Assembly (NCBI RefSeq): GCF_014705615.1
Contig: NZ_JACXJA010000003.1
Span: 186,001 to 250,000, forward strand
From: Paenibacillus oceani
Lineage (GTDB): Bacteria; Bacillota; Bacilli; Paenibacillales; NBRC-103111
DNA length: 64,000 nucleotides
Reading direction: 5' to 3'
The notes under the pieces: model-generated
Seen by the model: only the letters and a program-made list of their open reading frames with translations
Told to the model about the DNA's origin: nothing
Databases searched by the model: none
Part shown: positions 1 through 8,106 of the stretch, in pieces
Position numbering within the stretch: the stretch's first letter is position 1
Layout of the letters: each line of letters begins with the position of its first letter
Made by a program: the position numbers and the translations under genes

Positions 1-408
1 GTTCAGCCGCAAACGGTGCTGCTGCAGCCGAACCGGTACAGACGCCTGATCCGGGGCAAAAAACGCGTTTCCTACTTTTCCTTCAACCTGACCGCCCTTC
101 CTCCGGGCTGCTCGCTGCAACAGGCCGTCATGGTGATCCCGGTATCGAACCGGCAGCTCAGCGTGCACCGGATCAGTTCGGCCTGGAGCGCCAAAACGTT
201 GCGCCGCCGTCGTCCGACCGTTCGTCCGAGAGCGCTGTACCAGGCTCGCCGCAATGTGAAAAGCAAACCCGAACCGTACGAGTGGAATTGTACGCAGCTG
301 GCGCAGAAATGGCTGAGCGACCACAAAAGCAACCACGGTCTCTGCATTCCGTCGTACTTGGCGCTTCGCAAGCCCTATTTGTCCTGCAAGGTCATTCCCC
401 GATCGTAG
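1..408 (+). CDS. DNRLRE-domain-like protein, C-terminal part (5' end outside or at window edge)
   Basis: The frame is open from base 1 and ends at a TAG at 406-408; a GTG at 16 could be a start but has no ribosome site visible, so the gene probably begins upstream. The protein resembles the DNRLRE (carbohydrate-binding-module-like) beta-sandwich repeats of Gram-positive surface proteins: it has a strand ending FNLTALPPG, then SVHRISSAWSAKTL, and near the end a tryptophan-rich strand followed by NHGLCIPS. The basic stretch near residues 60-85 is unusual for the family. Such domains are found in secreted or cell-surface proteins, which fits the glycan locus that follows. The family assignment rests on pattern recognition only. 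Confidence 0.5.
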   Translation, partial: VQPQTVLLQPNRYRRLIRGKKRVSYFSFNLTALPPGCSLQQAVMVIPVSNRQLSVHRISSAWSAKTLRRRRPTVRPRALYQARRNVKSKPEPYEWNCTQLAQKWLSDHKSNHGLCIPSYLALRKPYLSCKVIPRS

Positions 409-498
409 CCGCCCCGGGCGGCGCGATTCGCGGGAAGTTCAACTTCTCCGCAGGAACGAATGCCGCAGCTTGCCCGGAGGAAAGGAGTGTGGAGTCCG

Positions 499-1380
499 AT
501 GAAAAAAGTGAGGAAAGCAATCATCCCGGCCGCCGGCCTCGGAACCCGATTCCTTCCCGCCACCAAAGCGATGCCGAAGGAGATGCTGCCGGTCGTAGAT
601 AAACCGACGATTCAGTACATCGTAGAGGAAGCGGTCCGGTCCGGCATCGAGGACATTATGATCGTGACAGGCCGCAGCAAGCGATCGATCGAGGATCATT
701 TCGATAAAAACTACGAGCTGGAATTGAATCTGCTGGAAACGAACAAGACGAATTTATTGAAAATCGTCGAAGATATTACGAACCTGGTCGAAATCCATTA
801 CGTGCGCCAGAAGCAGGCGCTCGGTCTCGGCCACGCCATATGGTGCGCGCGCAAATTTATCGGAAGCGAGCCGTTCGCGGTTCTGCTCGGCGATATGATC
901 ATCAACAGCGACCCGCCGTGTCTCAAGCAGCTTATCGATCTGTATGAGCAGCGTCAGTCCTCGATCATCGCGGTCGGTCCGGTAAGCGAAGGGGATATCG
1001 GCAAATACGGCATTATCGACGGGGAACGGATCGACGAGCGGCTGTATAAAGTGAATCATCTGGTTGAGAAGCCGAAAGCAAATCCCCCGTCCAACCTGGC
1101 CATTATCGGGAGGTACATTCTGGAGCCGGAAATATTCCGGATTCTGGAGGGGATGTCTCCCGGAGTCGGCGGGGAGATTCAATTAACGGACGCGCTCCAC
1201 GAGCTCGTCATGCACCGGTATTTGTACGCGTACACGCTGGACGGCAAGCTGTACGACGTCGGGGATAAGCTTGGGTACTTGAAGGCGACGGTGGAGCTGG
1301 CTTGTAAAGATGAACGGTTAAAGCGCGATTTCCGGTCGTTCCTGGACCAATTTGTTGCAGGAGGAGGCGAGACGCCTTGA
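499..1380 (+). CDS. galU: UTP-glucose-1-phosphate uridylyltransferase
   Basis: Makes UDP-glucose from UTP and glucose-1-phosphate in the cytoplasm; 293 residues, the usual GalU length. The N-terminus has the nucleotidyltransferase signature (AAGLGTRFLPATKAMPKE, residues 11-28), and the middle has the GHAIWCARKFIG and GEIQLTDAL stretches typical of GalU. ATG 499 is preferred to the upstream ATG at 460 because an AGGAAAGGAG ribosome site sits in front of it and the MKKVRKAIIPAAG start is canonical. It is the first gene of a three-gene operon; its stop overlaps the TTG start of the next gene. Together the operon gives UDP-Glc, UDP-GlcA and UDP-Xyl. Confidence 0.96.
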   Translation: MKKVRKAIIPAAGLGTRFLPATKAMPKEMLPVVDKPTIQYIVEEAVRSGIEDIMIVTGRSKRSIEDHFDKNYELELNLLETNKTNLLKIVEDITNLVEIHYVRQKQALGLGHAIWCARKFIGSEPFAVLLGDMIINSDPPCLKQLIDLYEQRQSSIIAVGPVSEGDIGKYGIIDGERIDERLYKVNHLVEKPKANPPSNLAIIGRYILEPEIFRILEGMSPGVGGEIQLTDALHELVMHRYLYAYTLDGKLYDVGDKLGYLKATVELACKDERLKRDFRSFLDQFVAGGGETP

Positions 1381-2345
1381 AGACGGCTTTGGTCACCGGC
1401 GCTGCAGGCTTCCTCGGTTCTCATCTGGCGGTACGGCTCCTCGCGCAAGGCTACCAGGTCATCGGGATCGACAACCTATCCACCGGAACCAAGTTGAATC
1501 TAAGTGGGCTGAACGGGCAGGAGCGGTTCCGGTTTCTCGAATGCAATATCGCCGAGACGGATTGCCTGAATCTCGGGGAACTGGCCGGCGCAGACGAAAT
1601 TTATCATCTGGCCTCGGCGGCGTCCCCCAAGTTTTATCAGCAGTTTCCGTTCGAGACGATTCAGGCGAATACGACCGGCACATGGAACATGCTGGAGCTC
1701 GCCAGACGGGCCGGCGCCAAACTCGTCTATACGAGCACGAGCGAGGCGTACGGCGACCCGACGGTCCATCCGCAGCCCGAGGAATACCGCGGCAATGTCA
1801 ACACCTGGGGACCGCGGGCGTGTTACGACGAGTCGAAGAGACTCGGCGAAGTATACTGCTACGAATACGCGCATCGTTACCAAGTGCCGGTGAAGGTAGC
1901 GCGCATATTCAATACGTACTCGGCCGGCCTGCGAAACGACGACGGAAGAGTCATCTCCAACTTCGTCTACCAGGCGATCCGAGGAGACGATATTACGGTG
2001 TACGGGGACGGCCTGCAGACGCGCTCCTTCTGTTATGTCGACGATACGGTCCGTGCGCTGATGCTGATGATGGATCGGGACCAGGCGTCCGGCGAAATCA
2101 TCAACGTCGGCAATCCGGTCGAGTACACGGTGCTGGACGTGGCGAAGCTGGTGCAGCGGCTCGCCGGCTCGACCAGCGCCATCGTCTTCCGCCTGCTGCC
2201 GCAGGACGATCCGAAAGTGCGCCGGCCGGTCATCGATAAAGCGCGGCGGCTGCTCGGCTGGGAGCCGGAAGTCGGCCTGGAGGGCGGTCTGCGCAAGACG
2301 ATCGCGGCCTGCCGGCGGCTGCTCGCTCAAGGAGGATTGCCATGA
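1377..2345 (+). CDS. NAD-dependent epimerase/dehydratase, probable UDP-glucuronate decarboxylase (UDP-xylose synthase)
   Basis: Extended short-chain dehydrogenase of 322 residues. The Rossmann motif GAAGFLG is at residues 8-14, TSTSEAYGDP at 119-128, and the catalytic pair is Y150 and K154 (CYDESKR). The stretch RIFNTYSAGLRNDDGRVISN and VYGDGLQTRSFCYVDD match the UDP-glucuronate decarboxylase (UXS) group more than the GalE or RmlB groups. The start is a TTG overlapping the galU stop (TTGA), and the stop overlaps the next ATG (ATGA), so translation is coupled. Placement between galU and a UDP-glucose dehydrogenase supports conversion of UDP-GlcA to UDP-xylose. UDP-glucuronate epimerase is the main alternative. 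Confidence 0.85.
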   Translation: MKTALVTGAAGFLGSHLAVRLLAQGYQVIGIDNLSTGTKLNLSGLNGQERFRFLECNIAETDCLNLGELAGADEIYHLASAASPKFYQQFPFETIQANTTGTWNMLELARRAGAKLVYTSTSEAYGDPTVHPQPEEYRGNVNTWGPRACYDESKRLGEVYCYEYAHRYQVPVKVARIFNTYSAGLRNDDGRVISNFVYQAIRGDDITVYGDGLQTRSFCYVDDTVRALMLMMDRDQASGEIINVGNPVEYTVLDVAKLVQRLAGSTSAIVFRLLPQDDPKVRRPVIDKARRLLGWEPEVGLEGGLRKTIAACRRLLAQGGLP

Positions 2346-3712
2346 AAGCTGCGTGTATCGGTTCAGGTTACGTCGGGAGCGTAACGGGCGCCGCTCTGGC
2401 GGCGCTTGGCTATCCGACGACGATTATCGACATCGATCCGAAGCGGGTCGCCATGATCAACGAGGGGAAGAGTCCGCTCTACGAGCCGGGACTCGAGCGG
2501 CTGATCCGGGAGTGTACCGGCCAAGGGATGCTGTCCGCCTCCACTTCCTATGACGCCGTAGCGGAAGCAGACGTCGTATTTATTGCCGTCGGGACCCCCT
2601 CCCTCCCGGACGGGACGGCGGACTTGAGTTATGTCCGGATCGCCTCCGGGCAGCTCGGGCGGCATCTCAATCCGGACCGGTTTACCGTCATCGTGATGAA
2701 ATCGACGGTGCCGGTCGGAACCGCCGACCTGGTCGCCTCCGTTCTCGAGCAGGCGTCGGGACTGAGAGCCCGGGAGCAGTTCGCCGTCGTCAGCAACCCG
2801 GAATTTTTGAGGGAAGGTTATGCGCTTGAAGACGTCTTCCTGCCGGACCGGATCGTGATCGGCTCGGATCAGCCCGAAGCTTTCGAGAAGATGAGAGAAC
2901 TGTACGCCAGCCTGCTGAACCGCTCCTCCTACGACCGGCTGTCCGCGCTCTTCCCGTTTCCTTATTCGCCCGGCTCGGCGCCGGCGGTTTATTTCGAGAC
3001 CGATCCGAAAAGCGCGGAGCTGATCAAGTACGTCTCGAACGCCTTTTTGTCCGTCAAAATCAGCTATATCAACGAGGTTGCGAGGCTGTGCGAGACGCTT
3101 GGCGCGAACGTGCTCGACGTGGCCAAAGGGATGGGGCTCGATTCGCGGATCGGCGGCAAATTTCTGGAAGTGTCCAGCGGCTGGAGCGGCAGCTGTTTTC
3201 CAAAAGATACGTCCGAGCTGCTCTCGGTCAGCCAGAAGTATGGAAGCGAGCTGACACTGGTGAAGGCGGCCGTGCACTCGAACGAAGCGATGCTGAATTA
3301 TTGTGTCCAGAAAGTGCAGAGCAGGCTCAAGACGCTGAATGGAAAGTCGGTCGGAATACTGGGACTTACGTTTAAGCCGAATACCGACGATACCCGGCAT
3401 ACACAAGCATCCACGATCATCCGGAAACTGACGAACCTGGGGGCATCCGTGTCGGCGCACGATCCGAAGGGGATGGAGATGTTCGCAAGACTGAATCCGG
3501 AGCTGCCCGTCAAGTACTGCTCCAATCCGGAAGATGTGGCGACCCGTGCGGATGCAGTCATTCTGCTGACGCATTGGAGCGAATACGGGGAGCTTGACTG
3601 GCGGCAGATGGGGGAGACGATGAGGCATCCGTATGTGCTGGACACCCGTAATTTCCTCCTCCGTCTTCCTTTCGGGCAGTGGGGCGTCTGTTATGAAGGG
3701 ATCGGCATCTGA
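2342..3712 (+). CDS. UDP-glucose 6-dehydrogenase
   Basis: Oxidises UDP-glucose to UDP-glucuronate with two NAD+. 456 residues: N-terminal Rossmann motif GSGYVGSVTG (residues 7-16), VGTPSLPDG, SNPEFLREG, and the catalytic cysteine C285 in GSCFPKD, followed by the C-terminal domain with GLTFKPNTDDTR. An insertion of about 15 residues with aromatic and proline residues (near 195-220) lengthens the protein compared with typical 430-440-residue members. It overlaps the previous gene by ATGA and is the last gene of the operon; a strong hairpin follows 38 bases downstream. A second, different dehydrogenase of this superfamily lies at 10334. Confidence 0.95.
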   Translation: MKAACIGSGYVGSVTGAALAALGYPTTIIDIDPKRVAMINEGKSPLYEPGLERLIRECTGQGMLSASTSYDAVAEADVVFIAVGTPSLPDGTADLSYVRIASGQLGRHLNPDRFTVIVMKSTVPVGTADLVASVLEQASGLRAREQFAVVSNPEFLREGYALEDVFLPDRIVIGSDQPEAFEKMRELYASLLNRSSYDRLSALFPFPYSPGSAPAVYFETDPKSAELIKYVSNAFLSVKISYINEVARLCETLGANVLDVAKGMGLDSRIGGKFLEVSSGWSGSCFPKDTSELLSVSQKYGSELTLVKAAVHSNEAMLNYCVQKVQSRLKTLNGKSVGILGLTFKPNTDDTRHTQASTIIRKLTNLGASVSAHDPKGMEMFARLNPELPVKYCSNPEDVATRADAVILLTHWSEYGELDWRQMGETMRHPYVLDTRNFLLRLPFGQWGVCYEGIGI

Positions 3713-3749
3713 GTATCGGATCTTCGCTGCGCCGTACCAAAACCGATAA

Positions 3750-3774
3750 CCCCTGCCGCATTATGCGGCAGGGG
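3750..3774. terminator. Bidirectional terminator between convergent genes
   Basis: An 11-bp perfect inverted repeat (CCCCTGCCGCA at 3750-3760 with TGCGGCAGGGG at 3764-3774) with a three-base loop lies between the rightward nucleotide-sugar operon and the leftward glycosyltransferase block. The T-tract is short on the plus side (TTTC). Confidence 0.8.
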
Positions 3775-3792
3775 TTTCAGCCGTTCCCGGCT

Positions 3793-4566
3793 TCACCATG
3801 CGGTGGCGAGCGAGTATTTGTCATATTCGTGCTTCCCCGGCGGATGGCTGTTCCACGGCTTGTTGGTCGTAATATAATGGATGATCGCGGGAGGCCTCAG
3901 GGGGCTGTACAGCGATGCGAAGCAGTTCCATTCCGGGTTCAGCCGTTTCCATCTGTCGTGCAGCACCGCATTCAGTCCGTCCTGATCCGCGATCTGGATT
4001 CTTCGCGGATATCGTTTGACGTATCCCATCACCCGATTCGTTACCTGATACGTTCTCCACTTGTTCAAGTCCAGCACAAGGACGCCCGAGTTGAAATAAT
4101 GGTCCGCCGGAATGCGGAGCACGCGGCCCCGGTTGGAACCGACGCTGTCTTCCACAGCGGCTATATAGTGCTGGTCCAAGCTGATCCCCCATAATTTGAC
4201 GATATCTTTAAGGACGATCAGATCGCTGTCCAAATAAATTGCTTTATGGACGGATTCGGGCAGCAGACTCGGAATGAAGACGCGGTAATACGCTTCCCGG
4301 CCGAACCGTTCCGTTATTTTCACGCCTTGCAGCAGTTCGTTGTTAAAGGGGATAAACCGGATCTCCTGATGAAACTTGCCGACCGATTTTACGAGCTTTT
4401 CCTTGTTCTCAGCGGAGATGCTCCCGCCGTCGATGACATGGATCTGAACGGGGTTGCCGGAAGTTTTGTTGGCCAGCAGCGAGGTCAGCATCACGGCCAT
4501 GTGCCGGACATACAGATCGTTGGCAGCCGCAACAATATGAATCGTCTCCACTTGTTTCACTCCCAT
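3793..4566 (-). CDS. Glycosyltransferase family 8 protein
   Basis: 257 residues, a retaining GT-A enzyme of the GT8 type that transfers a hexose or uronic acid from a UDP-sugar. The sequence shows HIVAAANDLYVRHMAVMLTSLL at the N-terminus, the metal-binding D-S-D in AIYLDSDLIVL (residues 109-117), FNSGVLVLDLNKWR (about 157-170) and ADQDGLNAVL; the late histidine region is WNSHPPG. The start is uncertain: ATG 4566 has a weak ribosome site, while a GTG five codons later follows GGGAGTG. It is the last gene of a leftward five-gene glycosyltransferase block. Substrate cannot be read from the sequence. Confidence 0.88.
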   Translation of the reverse strand: MGVKQVETIHIVAAANDLYVRHMAVMLTSLLANKTSGNPVQIHVIDGGSISAENKEKLVKSVGKFHQEIRFIPFNNELLQGVKITERFGREAYYRVFIPSLLPESVHKAIYLDSDLIVLKDIVKLWGISLDQHYIAAVEDSVGSNRGRVLRIPADHYFNSGVLVLDLNKWRTYQVTNRVMGYVKRYPRRIQIADQDGLNAVLHDRWKRLNPEWNCFASLYSPLRPPAIIHYITTNKPWNSHPPGKHEYDKYSLATAW

Positions 4567-4590
4567 CTTGAGATTCGGGAACCGGGGCTG

Positions 4591-5712
4591 CTAATCGGCT
4601 TCGGCCAGCTTCAGCAGCCTCGTCAGTTCACCGGTATTAACAGTGATATCGTCGCCCCTCGCGTGCGGATTGACGAATTCGGGCGGACGCTCGCCTTCGC
4701 CGACCAGGTAATAGTGCCGGTGTCCGATCAGGCTGCTCAGGATCGGGTAGCACGTATGAACGAGATTGGGCGAGAAGAGCTCGATCACTTTCGTTCCGGG
4801 TCTGCTGAACAGGAGATTGGTGAAGCCGGCCCCGTGAGGCCCCGCCACGATTCGCGCGGAGGCGAAAATCCGGATTTGCTCGCGCAGCGGCAACGCTTCC
4901 AGCGTCACTTTGCGGAATCCGCGCTTCTCCAGAACGCCCAGCGCTTCGTTCTCGTTAACCAGCTTCCGCTTACGGGCGTGTTCCCGGCTTATATAGATCC
5001 GCTCGTACCCTTGGACGGGTTCGATGCCTTGATCGACCATCATCCCGGTTCTTAGATAATTGCAAGCCCAGCGGGCCCGGATGCCGCTCGTAAACCCGGG
5101 AACGACCAGCTTCTCCGGCCGGATATGAAGCGAATCGCTGCTGTAGACGATCCGGCTCCGCGGGACGCCCAGCATCTCCAATGTTGCAAGCTGGAACGGG
5201 GCTTGCCTGTGTCCGTTAAGGATGTAATAGTCGGGGACGATCCCGCATCTGCGCAGCAGCAGCAGGCGCGGCAGCACGTCGAGCATCCAGTGGTAATACA
5301 CGCCGCTGTCCTTGATCGCCAGCAGCGCGGCGGTCCCCGGAAGCTCACGAAGCGGCGGAAGCGTCGGCCGCTCGTAGATCGACCGGTGTTCCGGCCGCTT
5401 CTTCCACTCCAGCGAGAACTCCGCCAGCAGCTTGTCGTCCGGCGTCACGATATGGCACATCGTCCCGCACAACCGGGCGCCCGGAAGAACGGCGACGAAC
5501 CCGCTGCGCATCCGGGATTCGGGGGCTTCTGTGAACCGGAGGCGCCAATGAACGGGATGCTCCAGCCCGGCCGGCTGGCGAAGGGGAATCGTCCGCTCGC
5601 CGAATTCGACCGGCAGGAGCACCTCGCCGGCGTTGGAACCGGAAGCTGCGATCCATTCCCGCAAGGAGCCGTAGTGGCCGGCCGGCGCGTTCAGGATAGA
5701 GTCAGGCTGCAT
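4591..5712 (-). CDS. Glycosyltransferase family 61 (DUF563) protein
   Basis: 373 residues. The family signature is the C-terminal HGAGFTNLLFSRPGTKVIEL block, preceded by YERIYISREHARKRKLVNE (nucleotide-sugar region) and by the central GVYYHWMLDVLPRLLLLR. GT61 includes eukaryotic xylosyl-, arabinosyl- and N-acetylglucosaminyltransferases and many bacterial polysaccharide enzymes. The start overlaps the end of the upstream GT34-like gene by 22 bases, so the two are co-transcribed. A paralogue lies at 12832 with the same three blocks. Since UDP-xylose is made by the operon next door, a xylosyltransferase is plausible, but this is inference. Confidence 0.88.
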   Translation of the reverse strand: MQPDSILNAPAGHYGSLREWIAASGSNAGEVLLPVEFGERTIPLRQPAGLEHPVHWRLRFTEAPESRMRSGFVAVLPGARLCGTMCHIVTPDDKLLAEFSLEWKKRPEHRSIYERPTLPPLRELPGTAALLAIKDSGVYYHWMLDVLPRLLLLRRCGIVPDYYILNGHRQAPFQLATLEMLGVPRSRIVYSSDSLHIRPEKLVVPGFTSGIRARWACNYLRTGMMVDQGIEPVQGYERIYISREHARKRKLVNENEALGVLEKRGFRKVTLEALPLREQIRIFASARIVAGPHGAGFTNLLFSRPGTKVIELFSPNLVHTCYPILSSLIGHRHYYLVGEGERPPEFVNPHARGDDITVNTGELTRLLKLAEAD

Positions 5713-6452
5713 GACGGATCACTTCCTGCCTCCAGCGGCTTAGCAACTGGAGGCTCGATTCCGGCGATTCGGTTCAGAAACCGCGAATAATGCTCCTCCA
5801 TATCTTCGACCGGTTTATGCTTGTTGCAATAGTGATAAATGATCGGATGCGGGGCCGAATCTTTGTTCCGGCTGTTCCATTCGTGATCGAGAAATTGGAC
5901 GAGCCCGCTGTATGGAGTGGGCCCCTGGAACGTATACGTCTGAGGGTCGTAACCGATCAGATCCATCAGGGCGGCTTGCTCCCACCAGCGGTGATGGATG
6001 TATGCGGCGTGTTCCCACACTTTCTCCAGCAGCTCCAGCGTAGAGTCGGCTCTGCGGCATACCCATACTCCGGTGTTCGGAATGAGCCGTCCCCTGCTTC
6101 TTTTGTGAGCGACCAGATGAATCGTCCGGTCCGGGTCCAGCGCCTCCCGGATATCCTTGCCCGGATCGCAAATAATCGCGTCGGCGTCGATCCACATAAC
6201 CGTCTCGTACATGCGCAAGGCGTTGTAAATCAGGACGATTTTGTCCCAGGCCGGCGGCCGGGACGGGGCGAGCCGGCTTTCCAAAGGCAGGACGAGGCTG
6301 TCCATCTTATGCTGCAGCGCATAAAAAGCGACGGTAGGGGCCATGACCCGCAGCAGAGCGATATGTTTGGCGCCGGTGGCGATGCTGCAGATCAGCATTT
6401 TGTTTTGCGGCCTCCAACTGAAAGGGAGAGACGGAATTCGCAGATCCTCCAT
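5691..6452 (-). CDS. GT34-like glycosyltransferase (copy 1 of 3)
   Basis: 253 residues, similar throughout to the two genes upstream of it. Core motifs: KMLICSIATGAKH, RPPAWDKIVLI, the D-x-D metal motif in MWIDADAIICDP (residues 87-98), NTGVWVCRR and WWEQAALMDLIGY, then HEWNSR and a late HYCNKHKP. This matches the galactosyl/xylosyltransferase GMA12/MNN10 family (GT34), which uses UDP-Gal or UDP-Xyl. ATG 6452 has an AGGAGGT site at good spacing. The C-terminus carries an extra tail of about 15 residues compared with the paralogues and overlaps the next gene. Confidence 0.8.
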   Translation of the reverse strand: MEDLRIPSLPFSWRPQNKMLICSIATGAKHIALLRVMAPTVAFYALQHKMDSLVLPLESRLAPSRPPAWDKIVLIYNALRMYETVMWIDADAIICDPGKDIREALDPDRTIHLVAHKRSRGRLIPNTGVWVCRRADSTLELLEKVWEHAAYIHHRWWEQAALMDLIGYDPQTYTFQGPTPYSGLVQFLDHEWNSRNKDSAPHPIIYHYCNKHKPVEDMEEHYSRFLNRIAGIEPPVAKPLEAGSDPSCSLTLS

Positions 6453-6474
6453 AACTTACCTCCTGTCCGAAGCT

Positions 6475-7185
6475 TTAATCCGTTAAAAACACGCGAGATA
6501 AAAACTCTATATATCTTTTGTGCATCTCCTGCACTTTTTTGTTTTTGCCGAGACAATGGATAATGACCGGATTGATGGCGGGGCGGACGCGGCGGCTGTT
6601 CCACTCTTCGCCCAAAAAACCGACGACCCCGCTGTACCGGGCTTCTCCCCGGTACCTGCTGGAGAGATCCCGCGGCTCGTATCCGATCAAATCCATAAGA
6701 GCGGCCTGCTCCCACCAGCGGTGGTTGATGAACTCCCGGTGATCCCATATCTCTTCCAGCAGAGCAAACGTCCGTTCATCCCGGCGGCACACCCATACTC
6801 CGGTATTCGGGACGCTTTTATCCGGGTAGCGGTGGGCGACCAGATGTACGGGACAACCAGGGTCGAGTACGTCGCGAATATCTCTCGACGGATCGCAAAT
6901 GATCGCATCGGCGTCAATCCACATGACCGTTTCGTACAGCGTAAGAGCATGGCGGATCAAAATCACTTTGTCCCAGGCTGGCGGCCGGGATGCGTCAAGA
7001 CGCATGTTCGGCATCGGCAGCAGCAGGCTGTCCATCCGATGCTTCATCGCATAATAAACGACCGTCGGGGCCATGATCTGCATCATGGCTAGATGCTGGT
7101 CACCGGTCGCCAGGCTGCAGATGAGCATCTTATGTTGCGGCAGCAGGGTATAGGGCAGGGGCGGAATGTCTGTCGCCGGATTCAT
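6475..7185 (-). CDS. GT34-like glycosyltransferase (copy 2 of 3)
   Basis: 236 residues, the middle gene of a tandem triplet. Motifs as in the neighbours: KMLICSLATGDQH, RPPAWDKVILIRHAL, MWIDADAIICDP, NTGVWVCRRDERTF, WWEQAALMDLIGYEP and EEWNSRR, ending in CLGKNKKVQEM. The start overlaps the stop of the upstream copy by ATGA and has a GGAGGGG ribosome site. Copy 2 is shorter at the C-terminus than copy 1. The metal-binding D-x-D is intact, so it is likely active. Donor and acceptor are unknown; UDP-xylose made nearby is a candidate donor. Confidence 0.8.
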   Translation of the reverse strand: MNPATDIPPLPYTLLPQHKMLICSLATGDQHLAMMQIMAPTVVYYAMKHRMDSLLLPMPNMRLDASRPPAWDKVILIRHALTLYETVMWIDADAIICDPSRDIRDVLDPGCPVHLVAHRYPDKSVPNTGVWVCRRDERTFALLEEIWDHREFINHRWWEQAALMDLIGYEPRDLSSRYRGEARYSGVVGFLGEEWNSRRVRPAINPVIIHCLGKNKKVQEMHKRYIEFLSRVFLTD

Positions 7186-7886
7186 AATGCCCCTCCTTCC
7201 CCAATTTCCTTCAAGAATCTATTGTAGGAATCCAGCATTCGGTGAGGCTTCTTCTTATTGCTCAGAAAATGTTTGATGACCGGACTGCCGCCTTGCTCGG
7301 GTCTGCAGTTCCACTCTTCGTCCAAATATTGGACGAGGTGGGTGTAAGGGGTGGGAGCGTGAAACGTCCACGTTTTGAGATCGTACCCGAGCAAGTCCAT
7401 CAGGGCGGCTTGCTCCCACCACGGATGATGGATGCAAGCGGTATGGTTCCATACGTTTTCTAGCAATTCGAAAGTTGCCGTATGGTTTTGGCAGATCCAT
7501 ACTCCGGTATTGGCCGTCACCTTTCCGTTATACGGGTGTAGGACGAGGTGCATCGAGAAGCGCGGGTCCAAGACGGCTTGGATATCGCGGGCCGGATCGC
7601 AGATGATCGTATCGGCGTCAATCCAGATAACCGTGTCGTAAAGCGATAAGGCATGACGGATCAGGATGACCTTATCCCATGCGGGCGGTCTGGAAGGATC
7701 CAGCCTGTCACGAAATGGCATAACGAGACAATCCATCTTGTGGCGCAAGGCGTAGTAGGCTGCGGTAGGCGCCATGATCCGAAGAAGCTCGGTATGCTTC
7801 GGACCGGTCGCCAGGCTGCATAGCAACGTTTTATTTTGCGGAGTCCACGTAAACGGCATCGAGGGAATGGCTGTGCCAGATGACAT
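7182..7886 (-). CDS. GT34-like glycosyltransferase (copy 3 of 3)
   Basis: 234 residues when started at ATG 7886, which has a GGAGGG site five bases upstream; the frame stays open to 8129 but that extension has no similarity to the paralogues. Motifs: KTLLCSLATGPKH, RPPAWDKVILIRHAL, IWIDADTIICDP (a Thr replaces Ala after the D-x-D), NTGVWICQN, WWEQAALMDLLGYD and EEWNCRPE. It is the first gene of the leftward five-gene block; the 220-base gap to the divergent GT4 gene at 8107 should contain both promoters, although no convincing sigma-A box was found there. Confidence 0.8.
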   Translation of the reverse strand: MSSGTAIPSMPFTWTPQNKTLLCSLATGPKHTELLRIMAPTAAYYALRHKMDCLVMPFRDRLDPSRPPAWDKVILIRHALSLYDTVIWIDADTIICDPARDIQAVLDPRFSMHLVLHPYNGKVTANTGVWICQNHTATFELLENVWNHTACIHHPWWEQAALMDLLGYDLKTWTFHAPTPYTHLVQYLDEEWNCRPEQGGSPVIKHFLSNKKKPHRMLDSYNRFLKEIGEGGAL

Positions 7887-8106
7887 TAGTACCCTCCATT
7901 CTGTATGCATTAATCCATTTATATGAGGGTTCTCGTAGAAATGCAGGGCGCATGATGCAGGATGTTCGTCCAATTGTCCTGCAGTCCCGGAAAATATGCG
8001 TATGCCGATTAGACAAGTGCGGTGACCGGGCATAGTCGATTTCAATACGATAAAGATAGGTAAGCTGATAGGCCGGGGTACCTGAGGCAAAAGGCGGTGA
8101 TAAACG

